From assembly GCF_030144325.1 (NCBI RefSeq), contig NZ_CP126307.1, positions 1,674,001 through 1,738,000 of the forward strand: a DNA stretch of 64,000 nt, written 5' to 3'. The stretch's first letter is position 1. Each line of letters begins with the position of its first letter. Shown in pieces: positions 53,489 to 61,712 of the stretch. A program made the position numbers and the translations under genes. Source of the DNA: Bosea vestrisii (GTDB taxonomy: Bacteria; Pseudomonadota; Alphaproteobacteria; Rhizobiales; Beijerinckiaceae). The notes beneath the pieces were generated by a model that ran no database searches, was not told the origin of the DNA, and worked only from the letters and a program-made list of their open reading frames with translations.

Positions 53489-55444
53489 ATGCGCGTTCTG
53501 GTGTTCAGACCTCAGCAGGATGCCGAGCGCAGCGCGCAAGCCTTGCGCGAGCGCGGCCAGGATCCGGTGGTCGCGCCGCTGTTCCAGATCATACCGAGCG
53601 GCGAGAAGCCGCCGAAGGGGCCGTTCGACGCCCTCGTCCTGACCAGCGCCAATGCCGTGCCGGCAGTGGAAACCCTGCCGAAGGCTTGGCGCGAGACCCT
53701 GCCAGCCTTCTGCGTCGGCACGCGCACGGCGGACACGGTCGGCAAGCTCGGCTTCACCGCGCACAGCGCTCAAGGCGGGCGCGCCGAGCTGCTGGCGCTG
53801 ATCCTCCAACAATTGCCGAAGGGCCAGAAGCTGCTCTTCGTCGCTGGCCGTGATCGCCACGAGGACTTGCCGCAGCAATTGCGCGATGCCGGTCACGAGG
53901 TGGCCCTGTGGACGGCCTATGAGGCGAAGGCTGTCGATGCCCTGCCCGCCCCGGCCGCCGACGCCTTGCGTGACGGCTCGGCCGACGCCGCCCTGCATTA
54001 TTCGCCGCGCAGCGCCCAAATCTTCCTCGACCTCGCCGGCAAGGCCGGGCTGGCCGAGCAGGCACAGGCGCTGCCCCAGATCGCACTCTCGATCGAGGTC
54101 GCCGCGCCCCTGATCGCGGCCGGTTCGGACACCGTGCTCGTCGCCGAACATCCCGAAGAAGCAGCCCTCTTCGCCGCACTCGACCAGCTTCCCGCTCGCA
54201 CTCTGCTGACTGGCGATGCTAAGGAGCCGGAAGCGGCAGAGGACAAGGACGGCATGACGGCAGAGCCGAGCAGCGAACAGGGCCCGGCCGGCAAGCGCCG
54301 CAATCGCTCCGGCAGGACACCGCCGACCATCGAGCTTGCGGCTACCGACACTGTCGAGACCTTATCTGCCGAGGCCACCGCTTCGGCGACAAGCGCGGCC
54401 GCGGCCGAGCGCACCGAGACACAAGCCGAAGCGGTGCTACCGACAGAAGCGCTCGCCCAGGAATTCACGCCGCCACCGGTGCCCGAGCATCAGCGCCGCT
54501 ACAATCTGCCGACCGTCGCGCTCGCCGGCCTCGCCGGTGGCGTGATCGGCGCCGGCCTGGTGCTGCTGGGTCTGCGCCTCTCCGGTCCGGATGACGGCGC
54601 GCAACTGGCCGAGCTTGCCAAGCGCGTCGAGACGTTGCAGGCACAGAGCGCCGCTTTGCCCAACCGCGCAGCACTCGATGCCGTCGACCGCAAGGCAGCG
54701 GCAGCGGCCGAGAGCGCCGCCAAGGCAAGCGGCGAGGCGCAGGCCAATGCCGCTCGGCTCGCCGAACTGGCCAAGGCAGCTCCGGCTGCCGGTGCGACGA
54801 TCGCCGCCGGGCTGAACGAGAAGCTCGACCGCGCCGACAGCACCGCGACCGCGGCTCGCGACGCAGCCGCGACGCTGGGCCAGCGTCTCGCTGGCGTCGA
54901 AGCGGCCGCCAAGAGCGCTGCCCAGCCGAGCAAGCAGGCAGTGGCCGCTGCGCGCGTCGTCCTGGCCGAGCGCATCCGCGACGCGATCGGATCGGGCCGG
55001 CCCTTCCAGCCCGATCTCGCCGCCCTCGGCGACATCCCCGCCGAGCAGCGCGCAGCTCTCGCCGCGGTGGCCGGTACTGGCGCCGCGACTCGCGACCAGC
55101 TGCTGACGCAATTCAGGAGCCATCGCGCCCTTTTCGTGCGCGAAACCGTGCCGGCCGCGAACAGCTGGGAAGACAAGCTGCTTGGGCTGGCGAGCCGCAT
55201 CGTCACCATCCGCCCGGTCGGCGAGTCCGGCTCAACCGATCCCGCGACCCTGCCGATTCGGCTGGAAGCGGCGCTCACCCAGAACGACGTCGTGAAGGCG
55301 GCTGAGCTCTGGACGCAATTGCCCGAGCCGGCACGGCGTGGCAGCGAAGCTTTCGGCCTGGCGTTGAGGCTGCGAGCGATCGCGGAATCGACGATCAACC
55401 GCATCGCGCAGGATGCGGTCGCGGCGCTGGGTACGGCAGGCTGA
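53489..55444 (+). CDS. hemD: Uroporphyrinogen-III synthase (HemD) fused to mitofilin/Mic60 domain
   Basis: A 651-residue protein joining two usually separate products. Residues 1-240 are HemD-like (LVFRPQQDAERSAQALRERG, ALVLTSANAVPAV, CVGTRTADTVGKLGF, LHYSPRSAQIFLDLA), which closes hydroxymethylbilane to uroporphyrinogen III. Residues 241-335 are a low-complexity linker. A membrane helix at about 339-361 is followed by an Ala-rich coiled coil (370-480) and a C-terminal mitofilin domain (490-651), as in alphaproteobacterial Mic60, which shapes the inner membrane. ATG 54254 within the linker follows AAGGAC and could start a separate Mic60. Lies between hemC and hemY. Confidence 0.88.
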   Translation: MRVLVFRPQQDAERSAQALRERGQDPVVAPLFQIIPSGEKPPKGPFDALVLTSANAVPAVETLPKAWRETLPAFCVGTRTADTVGKLGFTAHSAQGGRAELLALILQQLPKGQKLLFVAGRDRHEDLPQQLRDAGHEVALWTAYEAKAVDALPAPAADALRDGSADAALHYSPRSAQIFLDLAGKAGLAEQAQALPQIALSIEVAAPLIAAGSDTVLVAEHPEEAALFAALDQLPARTLLTGDAKEPEAAEDKDGMTAEPSSEQGPAGKRRNRSGRTPPTIELAATDTVETLSAEATASATSAAAAERTETQAEAVLPTEALAQEFTPPPVPEHQRRYNLPTVALAGLAGGVIGAGLVLLGLRLSGPDDGAQLAELAKRVETLQAQSAALPNRAALDAVDRKAAAAAESAAKASGEAQANAARLAELAKAAPAAGATIAAGLNEKLDRADSTATAARDAAATLGQRLAGVEAAAKSAAQPSKQAVAAARVVLAERIRDAIGSGRPFQPDLAALGDIPAEQRAALAAVAGTGAATRDQLLTQFRSHRALFVRETVPAANSWEDKLLGLASRIVTIRPVGESGSTDPATLPIRLEAALTQNDVVKAAELWTQLPEPARRGSEAFGLALRLRAIAESTINRIAQDAVAALGTAG

Positions 55445-55459
55445 GAAGGATAGATCCCG

Positions 55460-57121
55460 ATGGTTCGCGTACTGGTCTATCTCTTCATCATCGCGCTCGT
55501 CGCCATCGGCGCGGTCTGGCTCGCCGACCGGCCGGGCGAGGTCTCGATCCTCTGGCAGGGCTACCGCATCGAGACCAGCGTCGCGATCGCCGCGATCGGC
55601 GTCGTCGTGCTCGCCTTTCTCACTTTGGTCGCCTGGGCGATCATGCGCTTCGTCTTCGGCCTGCCCTCCGCTTTCGGCTTTGCCTCGCGGGCACGGCGCC
55701 GGGCTCGCGGTTTCGAGGCGATCTCGCGCGGCATGGTCGCGATCGGTGCTGGCGATCCCATCGCCGCCGGACGCCATGCCGTCGATGCCCGCAAATTCGT
55801 GGCCAATGAGCCGCTGACATTGCTGCTCGAAGCGCAGTCGGCCCAGCTCTCCGGCGATCGCGGCCAGGCCGAGGCCGCCTTCAAGGCGATGCTCGACAAG
55901 CCGGAAACCCGCGTGCTCGGCCTGCGCGGGCTCTTCGTCGAAGCGCGCCGGCGCGGCGACATGACCGCGGCCCGTGCCTTCGCCGACGATGCGGTGCGCC
56001 GTTCGCCTTCGCTCGCCTGGGCCAACGACGCCCTGCTCGACTTCCACACCGCCGCAGGCGACTGGCAGGCGGCTCGCACCGCGGTCGAGCGCCGGGCCGC
56101 GCTGCGCCTCTCCGACAAGGGCGAGGCCAAACGCCAGCGCGCTGTCCTGCTCGCAGCCGAGGCGCTCGACGCCAAGGATCGCGAGCCTGAGAAGGCGCTT
56201 GCCGCCGCGCTCGAAGCGGTCAAGCTCGCGCCAGGTCTGACCCCAGCCGCCGCCTTGGCCGGCCGAATGCTGTCGGAACGCGGCGACATCAAGAAGGCGG
56301 CACGATTGCTCGAAGCGGCCTGGAAGCAGGTCTCGCATCCCGATGTCGCCAGCGCCTATCTCGACGTCCGGCCCGGCGACAGTGCCCGCGACCGCCTTGC
56401 CCGTGCCGAGACGCTGACCAAGCTGCGCCCGGCTGATCCCGAAGGCGTGCTGGCCTTGGCCGGCGCCGCCATCCACGCCCAGGATTTTGCCCGCGCCCGT
56501 TCCACGCTGAAGCCGCTGCTCGCCGGCGGCGCTTCGGTCCGCGCCTGCCTGCTGATGGCCGAGCTGGAAGAGGCCGAGCACGGCGCAACCGGCCGCGTCC
56601 GCGAATGGCTGGGGCGCGCCACCCGCGCCCCGCGTGACGCCGCCTGGGTCGCCGATGGCCTCGTCTCCGATCAGTGGCTGCCGGTCTCGCCGATCTCCGG
56701 CCGGCTCGATGCCTTTGTCTGGACCGTGCCGCCGGCGACGCTCGGCAGCCAGGGCGCCCATCTCAACGACGATGTCCTCGCCGATCTCGACGAGCCCTCG
56801 GCGCCATTGCTGGAAGGCAAGGCCGAGGTCGCGGAGGCAGTGACGGTGCCGGCCGGGCTTGCCCCGCCCGTGACGATCGAGCAGCCAAAAGCCGAGGCAA
56901 AGCCGGAGCCCAAGGCTGAGGCCAAAGTGGAACCGCCTGCCGCGCCGGCTCCGCCCCCGGCGGAGCCTGTCGTCGAGATCGCGCCAGTAACGACGAAGCC
57001 GGCGCCGCAGCAGGCCAAACCCGCCCCGGTTGTCTTCCCGGTCGCGCATGCCCCGGACGATCCGGGCCCCGAGCAGCAGGCGCCAGGCGAGGCCAAGGGT
57101 CGCTTCCGGATCTTCAGCTGA
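55460..57121 (+). CDS. hemY: HemY-type membrane protein with TPR repeats
   Basis: A 553-residue protein: two N-terminal membrane helices (about 4-22 and 38-62) with the HemY motif LWQGYRIETSVAIAAIG, then a long TPR-like helical region (90-390; GLRGLFVEARRRGDMTAARA, APGLTPAAALAGRMLSERGD) and a Pro/Glu/Lys/Ala-rich tail from about 450. HemY proteins are linked to porphyrin enzymes but their biochemical role is unsettled; this is not protoporphyrinogen oxidase of the same symbol. Sixteen bases after the HemD-Mic60 stop. Confidence 0.88.
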   Translation: MVRVLVYLFIIALVAIGAVWLADRPGEVSILWQGYRIETSVAIAAIGVVVLAFLTLVAWAIMRFVFGLPSAFGFASRARRRARGFEAISRGMVAIGAGDPIAAGRHAVDARKFVANEPLTLLLEAQSAQLSGDRGQAEAAFKAMLDKPETRVLGLRGLFVEARRRGDMTAARAFADDAVRRSPSLAWANDALLDFHTAAGDWQAARTAVERRAALRLSDKGEAKRQRAVLLAAEALDAKDREPEKALAAALEAVKLAPGLTPAAALAGRMLSERGDIKKAARLLEAAWKQVSHPDVASAYLDVRPGDSARDRLARAETLTKLRPADPEGVLALAGAAIHAQDFARARSTLKPLLAGGASVRACLLMAELEEAEHGATGRVREWLGRATRAPRDAAWVADGLVSDQWLPVSPISGRLDAFVWTVPPATLGSQGAHLNDDVLADLDEPSAPLLEGKAEVAEAVTVPAGLAPPVTIEQPKAEAKPEPKAEAKVEPPAAPAPPPAEPVVEIAPVTTKPAPQQAKPAPVVFPVAHAPDDPGPEQQAPGEAKGRFRIFS

Positions 57122-57126
57122 CAAGC

Positions 57127-57235
57127 ACGTCATTCTCGGCCGAAGCGTAGCGAAGAGCCGAGAATCTCGTGACGAGAAAGCTCCAATCGGAGCCTCCTCC
57201 GGCCTGAGATGCTCGGGTCAAGCCCGAGCATGACG
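57127..57235. repeat. Palindromic intergenic repeat, copy R7 (inverted R1 class)
   Basis: Read on the minus strand it matches R1 and R3: CGTCATGCTCGGGCTTGACC at one end and GAGAATGACG at the other, with variable middle sequence. It begins six bases after the hemY stop, and may end or stabilise the heme transcript. Confidence 0.8.
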
Positions 57236-57282
57236 CATGATCCCAGGGTGTGATTTTTTCCCCGAGCGCCTATAGACGGCGC

Positions 57283-58302
57283 ATGACCACACCCGAAACT
57301 GCCACCGAACTCGTCATTGCCCCCGAGCAGGCAGGCCTGCGCCTCGACAAGGCTCTCGCACTGCTCGGCGGCGAGGTCTCGCGCGCCCGCCTGCAGCAGG
57401 TGATCAAGGAGGGCGGCGTCAGCGTCGACGGCGCGGTTGTCGTCGATGGCAGCCGCAAGGTCGTCGCCGGCCAGCGCCTTTCTCTCGTGATGCCCGAAGC
57501 GAAGCCCGCCGCGCCGATCGGCCAGGACATCCCGCTCACCGTCGTCTTCGAGGACGAGCACCTGATCGTGATCGACAAGCCGGCCGGGCTCGTCGTCCAT
57601 CCCGCCGGCGGCCATGAGGACGGCACGCTGGTCAACGCGCTGATCGCCCATTGCGGCGAGAGCCTCTCCGGCATCGGCGGCGTGCGCCGGCCGGGCATCG
57701 TCCACCGGCTCGACAAGGACACCAGCGGCCTGCTCGTCGTCGCCAAGAACGACAAGGCCCATCGCGGCCTCGCCAAGCAATTCGCCGACCATGGCCGCAC
57801 CGGGCCGCTGGAGCGGGCCTATCTCGCTATAGTCTGGGGTTCGCCCCGCCGGCAGACCGGCACGATCGATGCCCCGATCGAGCGCTCCAACCGCAATCGC
57901 GAGAAGATGATGGTGGTCGGTGAGGGGCGCGGCCGCGAGGCGATCACGCATATCGAGCTGATCGAGCGCTACCCGCCTCTGCTGCGCGGTCATGAGGAGA
58001 TCGAGGCGCTGGCGAGCCTGGTCGAGTGCCAGCTCGAAACCGGCCGCACGCACCAGATCCGCGTGCATATGAGCCATATCGGCCACCCGCTGCTCGGCGA
58101 CCAGCTCTATGGTTCCGGCTTCATGACCAAAGCGAGCCGCCTGCCGGAGAAAGCCCAGGCCGCGCTCGCCGATCTCGGCCGCCAGGCGCTGCATGCGCGC
58201 CTGCTCGGATTCGAACATCCGGTCACTCGCGAGGAATTGCGCTTCGAGTCGGAACCGCCGACCGACTTTGCACGTTTGCAAGCCGAGCTCTCGATCCTGT
58301 GA
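57283..58302 (+). CDS. RluD-type 23S rRNA pseudouridine synthase
   Basis: A 339-residue protein with an N-terminal S4 RNA-binding domain (13-70; GLRLDKALALLGGEVSRARL) and an RluA-family catalytic domain with D144 (IVHRLDKDTSGLLVVAK), PAGLVVHPAGGHEDGT and ETGRTHQIRVHMSHIGHPLLG. It converts uridines to pseudouridine in 23S rRNA helix 69 if a true RluD; the RluA/RluC alternatives are similar. The start at 57283 is taken because an earlier ATG precedes a non-family stretch. Confidence 0.89.
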   Translation: MTTPETATELVIAPEQAGLRLDKALALLGGEVSRARLQQVIKEGGVSVDGAVVVDGSRKVVAGQRLSLVMPEAKPAAPIGQDIPLTVVFEDEHLIVIDKPAGLVVHPAGGHEDGTLVNALIAHCGESLSGIGGVRRPGIVHRLDKDTSGLLVVAKNDKAHRGLAKQFADHGRTGPLERAYLAIVWGSPRRQTGTIDAPIERSNRNREKMMVVGEGRGREAITHIELIERYPPLLRGHEEIEALASLVECQLETGRTHQIRVHMSHIGHPLLGDQLYGSGFMTKASRLPEKAQAALADLGRQALHARLLGFEHPVTREELRFESEPPTDFARLQAELSIL

Positions 58303-58325
58303 CGGATTTTTGCTGCGCTGCCCAC

Positions 58326-58353
58326 TTTCCGCCACCCTCGCATCGTCTATACT
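58326..58353 (+). promoter_or_regulatory. Possible rpoH promoter
   Basis: TATACT at 58348-58353 is the best -10 in the gap, with a weak TTTCCG 16 bp upstream as -35. Transcription from near 58360 would give a leader of about 150 nt containing three hairpins. Weak -35; other promoters, including sigma-32 or extracytoplasmic type, could also serve rpoH. Confidence 0.35.
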
Positions 58354-58390
58354 GCACTGCGAAAGCGGATGGCTAAAGGGGCGCCGCTGA

Positions 58391-58492
58391 GGTGCTGAGC
58401 CAGCGATTCGACGGAGGTCGTCGCTGGAGGGAGCACCGAAAAATCCTGCCCGATGGAACATCGGGTGGTTGGCTCGCCGTGAAGCGGGAGCC
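58391..58492 (+). promoter_or_regulatory. Structured 5' leader of rpoH (three hairpins)
   Basis: Hairpin 1 (58391-58437) has an outer GGTGCT/AGCACC stem, an inner CCAGCGA/TCGCTGG stem and a CGAC/GTCG top with a GGAG loop. Hairpin 2 (58449-58465) is a perfect CCCGATG/CATCGGG stem with a GAA loop. Hairpin 3 (58471-58492) is GGCTC/GAGCC. The ribosome site AAAAGGAG (58495-58502) follows at once. This could be a temperature- or ligand-responsive leader, as rpoH translation is often RNA-controlled; I cannot match it to a named class. Confidence 0.55.
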
Positions 58493-58509
58493 GGAAAAGG
58501 AGTACGAGC

Positions 58510-59406
58510 ATGGCGATTGCATCGCTGCCCGTCATGTCCGCGGAGGGCGGACTTTCACGTTACCTGGATGAGATTCGTCGGTTTCCGATGCTGGAACCGA
58601 ACGAGGAATTCATGCTGGCCAAGAGCTGGCGCGAGCATGGCGACCGCGACGCGGCCCATAGGCTCGTGACCTCGCATTTGCGCCTCGTCGCCAAGATCGC
58701 CATGGGCTATCGCGGCTACGGGCTGCCGATGGGCGAAGTCGTGTCGGAAGGCAATGTCGGCCTGATGCAGGCGGTCAAACGCTTCGAGCCCGACAAGGGC
58801 TTCAGGCTCGCGACCTATGCGATGTGGTGGATCAAGGCCTCGATCCAGGAATACATCCTGCGTTCCTGGTCGCTGGTGAAGATGGGCACCACCGCCAACC
58901 AGAAGAAGCTGTTCTTCAACCTGCGCAAGGCAAAGAGCAAGATCTCGGCGCTCGGCGAGGGCGATCTCAAGCCCGACCAGGTCAAGACCATCGCGACCAA
59001 GCTCGGCGTCAACGAGCAGGACGTGATCGACATGAACCGCCGCCTCGGCGGCGACGCCTCGCTGAACACGCCGCTACGCGAGGATGGCGAAGGCGAATGG
59101 CAGGACTGGCTCGTCGACGACAGCGAGAGCCAGGAGCGCCGCCTTGCCGACTCCGAAGAGAGCGACAACCGCCATCTGGCCCTGCGTGAGGCGCTGGGCG
59201 TGCTTAACGATCGCGAGCGCCGCATCTTCGAAGCGCGCCGTCTCGCCGAGGACCCGATCACCCTGGAGGAGCTCTCCGAGGAGTTCGGCGTCTCGCGCGA
59301 GCGCGTCCGCCAGATCGAGGTCCGCGCCTTCGAGAAGGTGCAGGACGCGGTCAAGAAGGCGCTGGTGAAGATCGAGGCGCCGCGGGCCGCCCTGCCCGCG
59401 GCCTGA
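58510..59406 (+). CDS. rpoH: RNA polymerase heat-shock sigma factor RpoH (sigma-32)
   Basis: A 298-residue group 3 sigma factor with region 2 (LVTSHLRLVAKIAMGYRGYG, GNVGLMQAVKRFEPDKGFRL, YAMWWIKASIQEYILRSW), the RpoH box QKKLFFNLR, region 3 and region 4 helix-turn-helix (LEELSEEFGVSRERVRQIEV). It directs transcription of heat-shock genes. The strong AAAAGGAG site lies just after a three-hairpin leader, so translation may be regulated. Alphaproteobacteria often have two or more rpoH paralogues; this is one. Confidence 0.95.
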   Translation: MAIASLPVMSAEGGLSRYLDEIRRFPMLEPNEEFMLAKSWREHGDRDAAHRLVTSHLRLVAKIAMGYRGYGLPMGEVVSEGNVGLMQAVKRFEPDKGFRLATYAMWWIKASIQEYILRSWSLVKMGTTANQKKLFFNLRKAKSKISALGEGDLKPDQVKTIATKLGVNEQDVIDMNRRLGGDASLNTPLREDGEGEWQDWLVDDSESQERRLADSEESDNRHLALREALGVLNDRERRIFEARRLAEDPITLEELSEEFGVSRERVRQIEVRAFEKVQDAVKKALVKIEAPRAALPAA

Positions 59407-60480
59407 TCAGTAGAGCGGTAGCAACGGCTGCAAGGGCAGCCGGAGCGGCCCAAGGAAGACCCTGCCCTCGCGCAGGACCAGCGGCGGCAGGGGCGAAAGC
59501 CCTGCCGCCGTATTGTTTTGCGTGCCATCGCCACCACGTCCACCGAACAGGGCGCCGAGGCCTGCCGCCAGGCCGCCGACCTTGATGCCAGCGATACGAT
59601 CGACGCCGGCGACTGCCGCCGAGACCTTGCCAGCCGGCCGATGCGCCTCGTCAAGCGCAATCAGGCCGCTGGCCTCGAGCCGCACCGGCCCCTTCGTCAG
59701 GACGAGCTTGGTCACGTCGAGCCCGCCGCCAGAGGTACGCCAGGCTTCGAGCGCATCGGGGTTGAAGCCGCGCCGGAAGGCTGGCGCCCGCGACAAGCTG
59801 GCCTGCAGGTCGAGATCGGCGAGCTGACCATTGCCAATCAGCACTTCCAGCGCCGGCAGCACGCCGCCCTTGGCGTTGACAGCGAGATCGACCGTACCCT
59901 CACTGGTGAAGCGTTGCGGATTGGGCCGCAGATGTATCTCAGTGGCAGTCGCCCGCCAGGTCTCGGCGGCGGCCTGTCCGGGCTCGGTGACGGTCAGCAC
60001 AGGCTCGCCGAGCACCAGCGAGAAACGCTCGAAGGCGAGGCCACTGAGATGCAGGCTGGCGGCGAGCCCCTTCCAGTCGAGGGCAGCTTTCCGCCCTTGC
60101 GGCAGGTTGGCCAGCATCGGCCCGGTCATCTGCAGGATGATGTGGCCGGGGGTCCAGACCTGCGCGACCGCGACCGCCTGGCCGGCATCGACCTTGACCT
60201 CGTCGCCCCAGCGCGAGGAGGTCAGCGTCAGGCTGGCGCAGCGCACCTCGATGCGGAAGGGATAGCCGCCGACATCGCGCTCGCGGCAGGTCCAGTTGCG
60301 TCCGGCGCGGGCCTCGCGGGCGATGCCGGCATCGAGCTCCTGGTCGACCTTGTTGCGCGCGAAGCCCCAGATCCCCGACCAGCCGGCAGCCAGCAGTGCC
60401 AGCAGCACGAAGGGTGCATAGAGCCAAAAGCGGCTGTGCCGGCGCACGGCTGTAATATCGGGCATGCGCGGGCGCTCCAT
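59407..60480 (-). CDS. DUF2125 membrane-anchored protein
   Basis: A 357-residue protein with an N-terminal membrane helix (FWLYAPFVLLALLAAGWSGI, about 18-38) and a long beta-rich periplasmic part: ARAGRNWTCRERDVGGYPFR, EVRCASLTLTSSRWGDEV and ALEVLIGNGQLADLDLQASL. WTCRERDVGGYPFRIEVRC is characteristic of DUF2125, found mostly in alphaproteobacteria and of unknown function; the beta pattern resembles AsmA-like envelope proteins. Its stop is adjacent to the rpoH stop, convergent. Confidence 0.85.
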   Translation of the reverse strand: MERPRMPDITAVRRHSRFWLYAPFVLLALLAAGWSGIWGFARNKVDQELDAGIAREARAGRNWTCRERDVGGYPFRIEVRCASLTLTSSRWGDEVKVDAGQAVAVAQVWTPGHIILQMTGPMLANLPQGRKAALDWKGLAASLHLSGLAFERFSLVLGEPVLTVTEPGQAAAETWRATATEIHLRPNPQRFTSEGTVDLAVNAKGGVLPALEVLIGNGQLADLDLQASLSRAPAFRRGFNPDALEAWRTSGGGLDVTKLVLTKGPVRLEASGLIALDEAHRPAGKVSAAVAGVDRIAGIKVGGLAAGLGALFGGRGGDGTQNNTAAGLSPLPPLVLREGRVFLGPLRLPLQPLLPLY

Positions 60481-60605
60481 TGCGAAAACCTTGGCGGGTT
60501 GATAGCGACCGGGGCCGCTGCGCGCCAGCGCCGGCGGAGGTTGCCAGCAACGGATCGCGAAGGCCCTCTCTGGCGAGGCAAGCAGGCTAAATTGTGAGGG
60601 ACGGG

Positions 60606-61148
60606 ATGACGGCGCCGCTTCCGCCGGAAGATCTCTGGGTGTTCGGCTACGGCTCGCTGATCTGGCGCCCGGGCTTCGCCTTCGTCGAGCGTGCCAGCGC
60701 GCGCCTGCACGGCTATCATCGCGCGCTCTGCATCTATTCGCATGTCCATCGCGGCACGCCGGAAGTGCCGGGGCTGGTGCTCGGTCTCGATCGGGGCGGG
60801 ATCTGCCGCGGGGTCGCCTTCCGCATTCCCGCCGAACAAGCGGAAGAGACGATCGACTATCTGCGCGCCCGGGAGCAGGCGACGGCGGTCTATCTTGAGC
60901 GCAGGCTCGCTTTACGGCTCGACGACGGACGGCGCCTCAACGCCATCACCTACATCGCCGACCGCGCGCATGAGCAATATGCCGGGCGCCTGCCGGAGGC
61001 GGCGGTGCTCGCTTTGGTGCGCCAGGGCAAGGGCGTCTCGGGCGAGAACCCGGACTATGTCCGGCGCACCCACGAGCATCTGCACGAGATGGGCATCCAC
61101 GACCCGCTGCTCGCCCATCTCGTGGCCGAGCTCGACAGGACGGGGTAG
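60606..61148 (+). CDS. Gamma-glutamylcyclotransferase (ChaC-like)
   Basis: A 180-residue protein with the cyclotransferase signature VFGYGSLIWRPGF, then LHGYHRALCIYSHVHRGTPE, PGLVLGLDRGG and AITYIADRAHEQYAG. ChaC proteins split glutathione to 5-oxoproline and Cys-Gly. Start at 60606 after GAGGGACGGG; a GTG at 60594 is possible. It is divergent from DUF2125 and convergent with the LexA-box gene. Confidence 0.88.
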   Translation: MTAPLPPEDLWVFGYGSLIWRPGFAFVERASARLHGYHRALCIYSHVHRGTPEVPGLVLGLDRGGICRGVAFRIPAEQAEETIDYLRAREQATAVYLERRLALRLDDGRRLNAITYIADRAHEQYAGRLPEAAVLALVRQGKGVSGENPDYVRRTHEHLHEMGIHDPLLAHLVAELDRTG

Positions 61149-61167
61149 CCAGCGCCGATCTGAGCGC

Positions 61168-61653
61168 TCACGCCTCGGGCATCAAGTCGCACAGCGCGGC
61201 GCGGCGGCTGGCGCCGTCCTCGGCGAGCAGATGGACATGGATCTCGCTGGCACCGGCCATGGCGACAGCATCGCGCCAGCGCGTCAGCGCCGCATCGATG
61301 CCGAATGGCCCGCTGTCGCGCGCAGCGACGATCGTGCGATCGGGCGAGACCGCCAGCAGCACCACATCGCTGAAGCTGAGCGCGTGCCCGTCCTGGATGG
61401 CGAAGACCGAGGCGACATAGCGCCGGCCGGAGCGGCCGCGCCAGGCGGTAAAACGGCGCTCGGCGAGATGGGCGGTAGCGCGCAGTGGCATCTCCCGCAC
61501 CTGTCCTGGCAGCGTGGCATCATCGCCGAACAATGGAGCAGCACGCTCCGTCCTGGCGGGTTGCAGCGCCTCCAGCAGGTTGAGCTGGCGCGGCATCTTG
61601 TCGATCGACCGGTGGCGGTCGAATGGGAAACGGGCTCGGGCTAGAGCAGCCAT
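61168..61653 (-). CDS. Hypothetical protein under a LexA-type box
   Basis: A 161-residue protein with a basic N terminus (ALARARFPFDRHRSIDKMPR) and an alpha/beta body (RRYVASVFAIQDGHALSFSD, VVLLAVSPDRTIVAARDSGP, ASEIHVHLLAEDG). I recognise no family. ATG 61653 follows AAAGGAGG; the longer open frame is a shadow of the acyltransferase gene. A GTTC-N7-GTTC box (61674-61688) lies 20 bp upstream, so it is probably induced in the SOS response. Not an obvious polymerase, nuclease or ImuA homologue. Confidence 0.72.
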   Translation of the reverse strand: MAALARARFPFDRHRSIDKMPRQLNLLEALQPARTERAAPLFGDDATLPGQVREMPLRATAHLAERRFTAWRGRSGRRYVASVFAIQDGHALSFSDVVLLAVSPDRTIVAARDSGPFGIDAALTRWRDAVAMAGASEIHVHLLAEDGASRRAALCDLMPEA

Positions 61654-61673
61654 GTCGTTCCTCCTTTGTTCTA

Positions 61674-61688
61674 GAACAAAATCGGAAC
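61674..61688 (-). promoter_or_regulatory. LexA (SOS) box, alphaproteobacterial type
   Basis: On the minus strand GTTCCGATTTTGTTC, a perfect match to the alphaproteobacterial GTTC-N7-GTTC LexA consensus, followed by an overlapping GTTCTAGAAC palindrome (61668-61677). It lies 20 bp before the hypothetical gene and 25 bp from the acyltransferase stop. Confidence 0.75.
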
Positions 61689-61712
61689 ACTCCCGACCTT
61701 TGTCAAGGCCGA

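Noticed and set aside
55460..57121. hemY as protoporphyrinogen oxidase
   Set aside because: The protein has two membrane helices and TPR-like repeats and no FAD-binding motif; it is the HemY/HemX-type companion protein.
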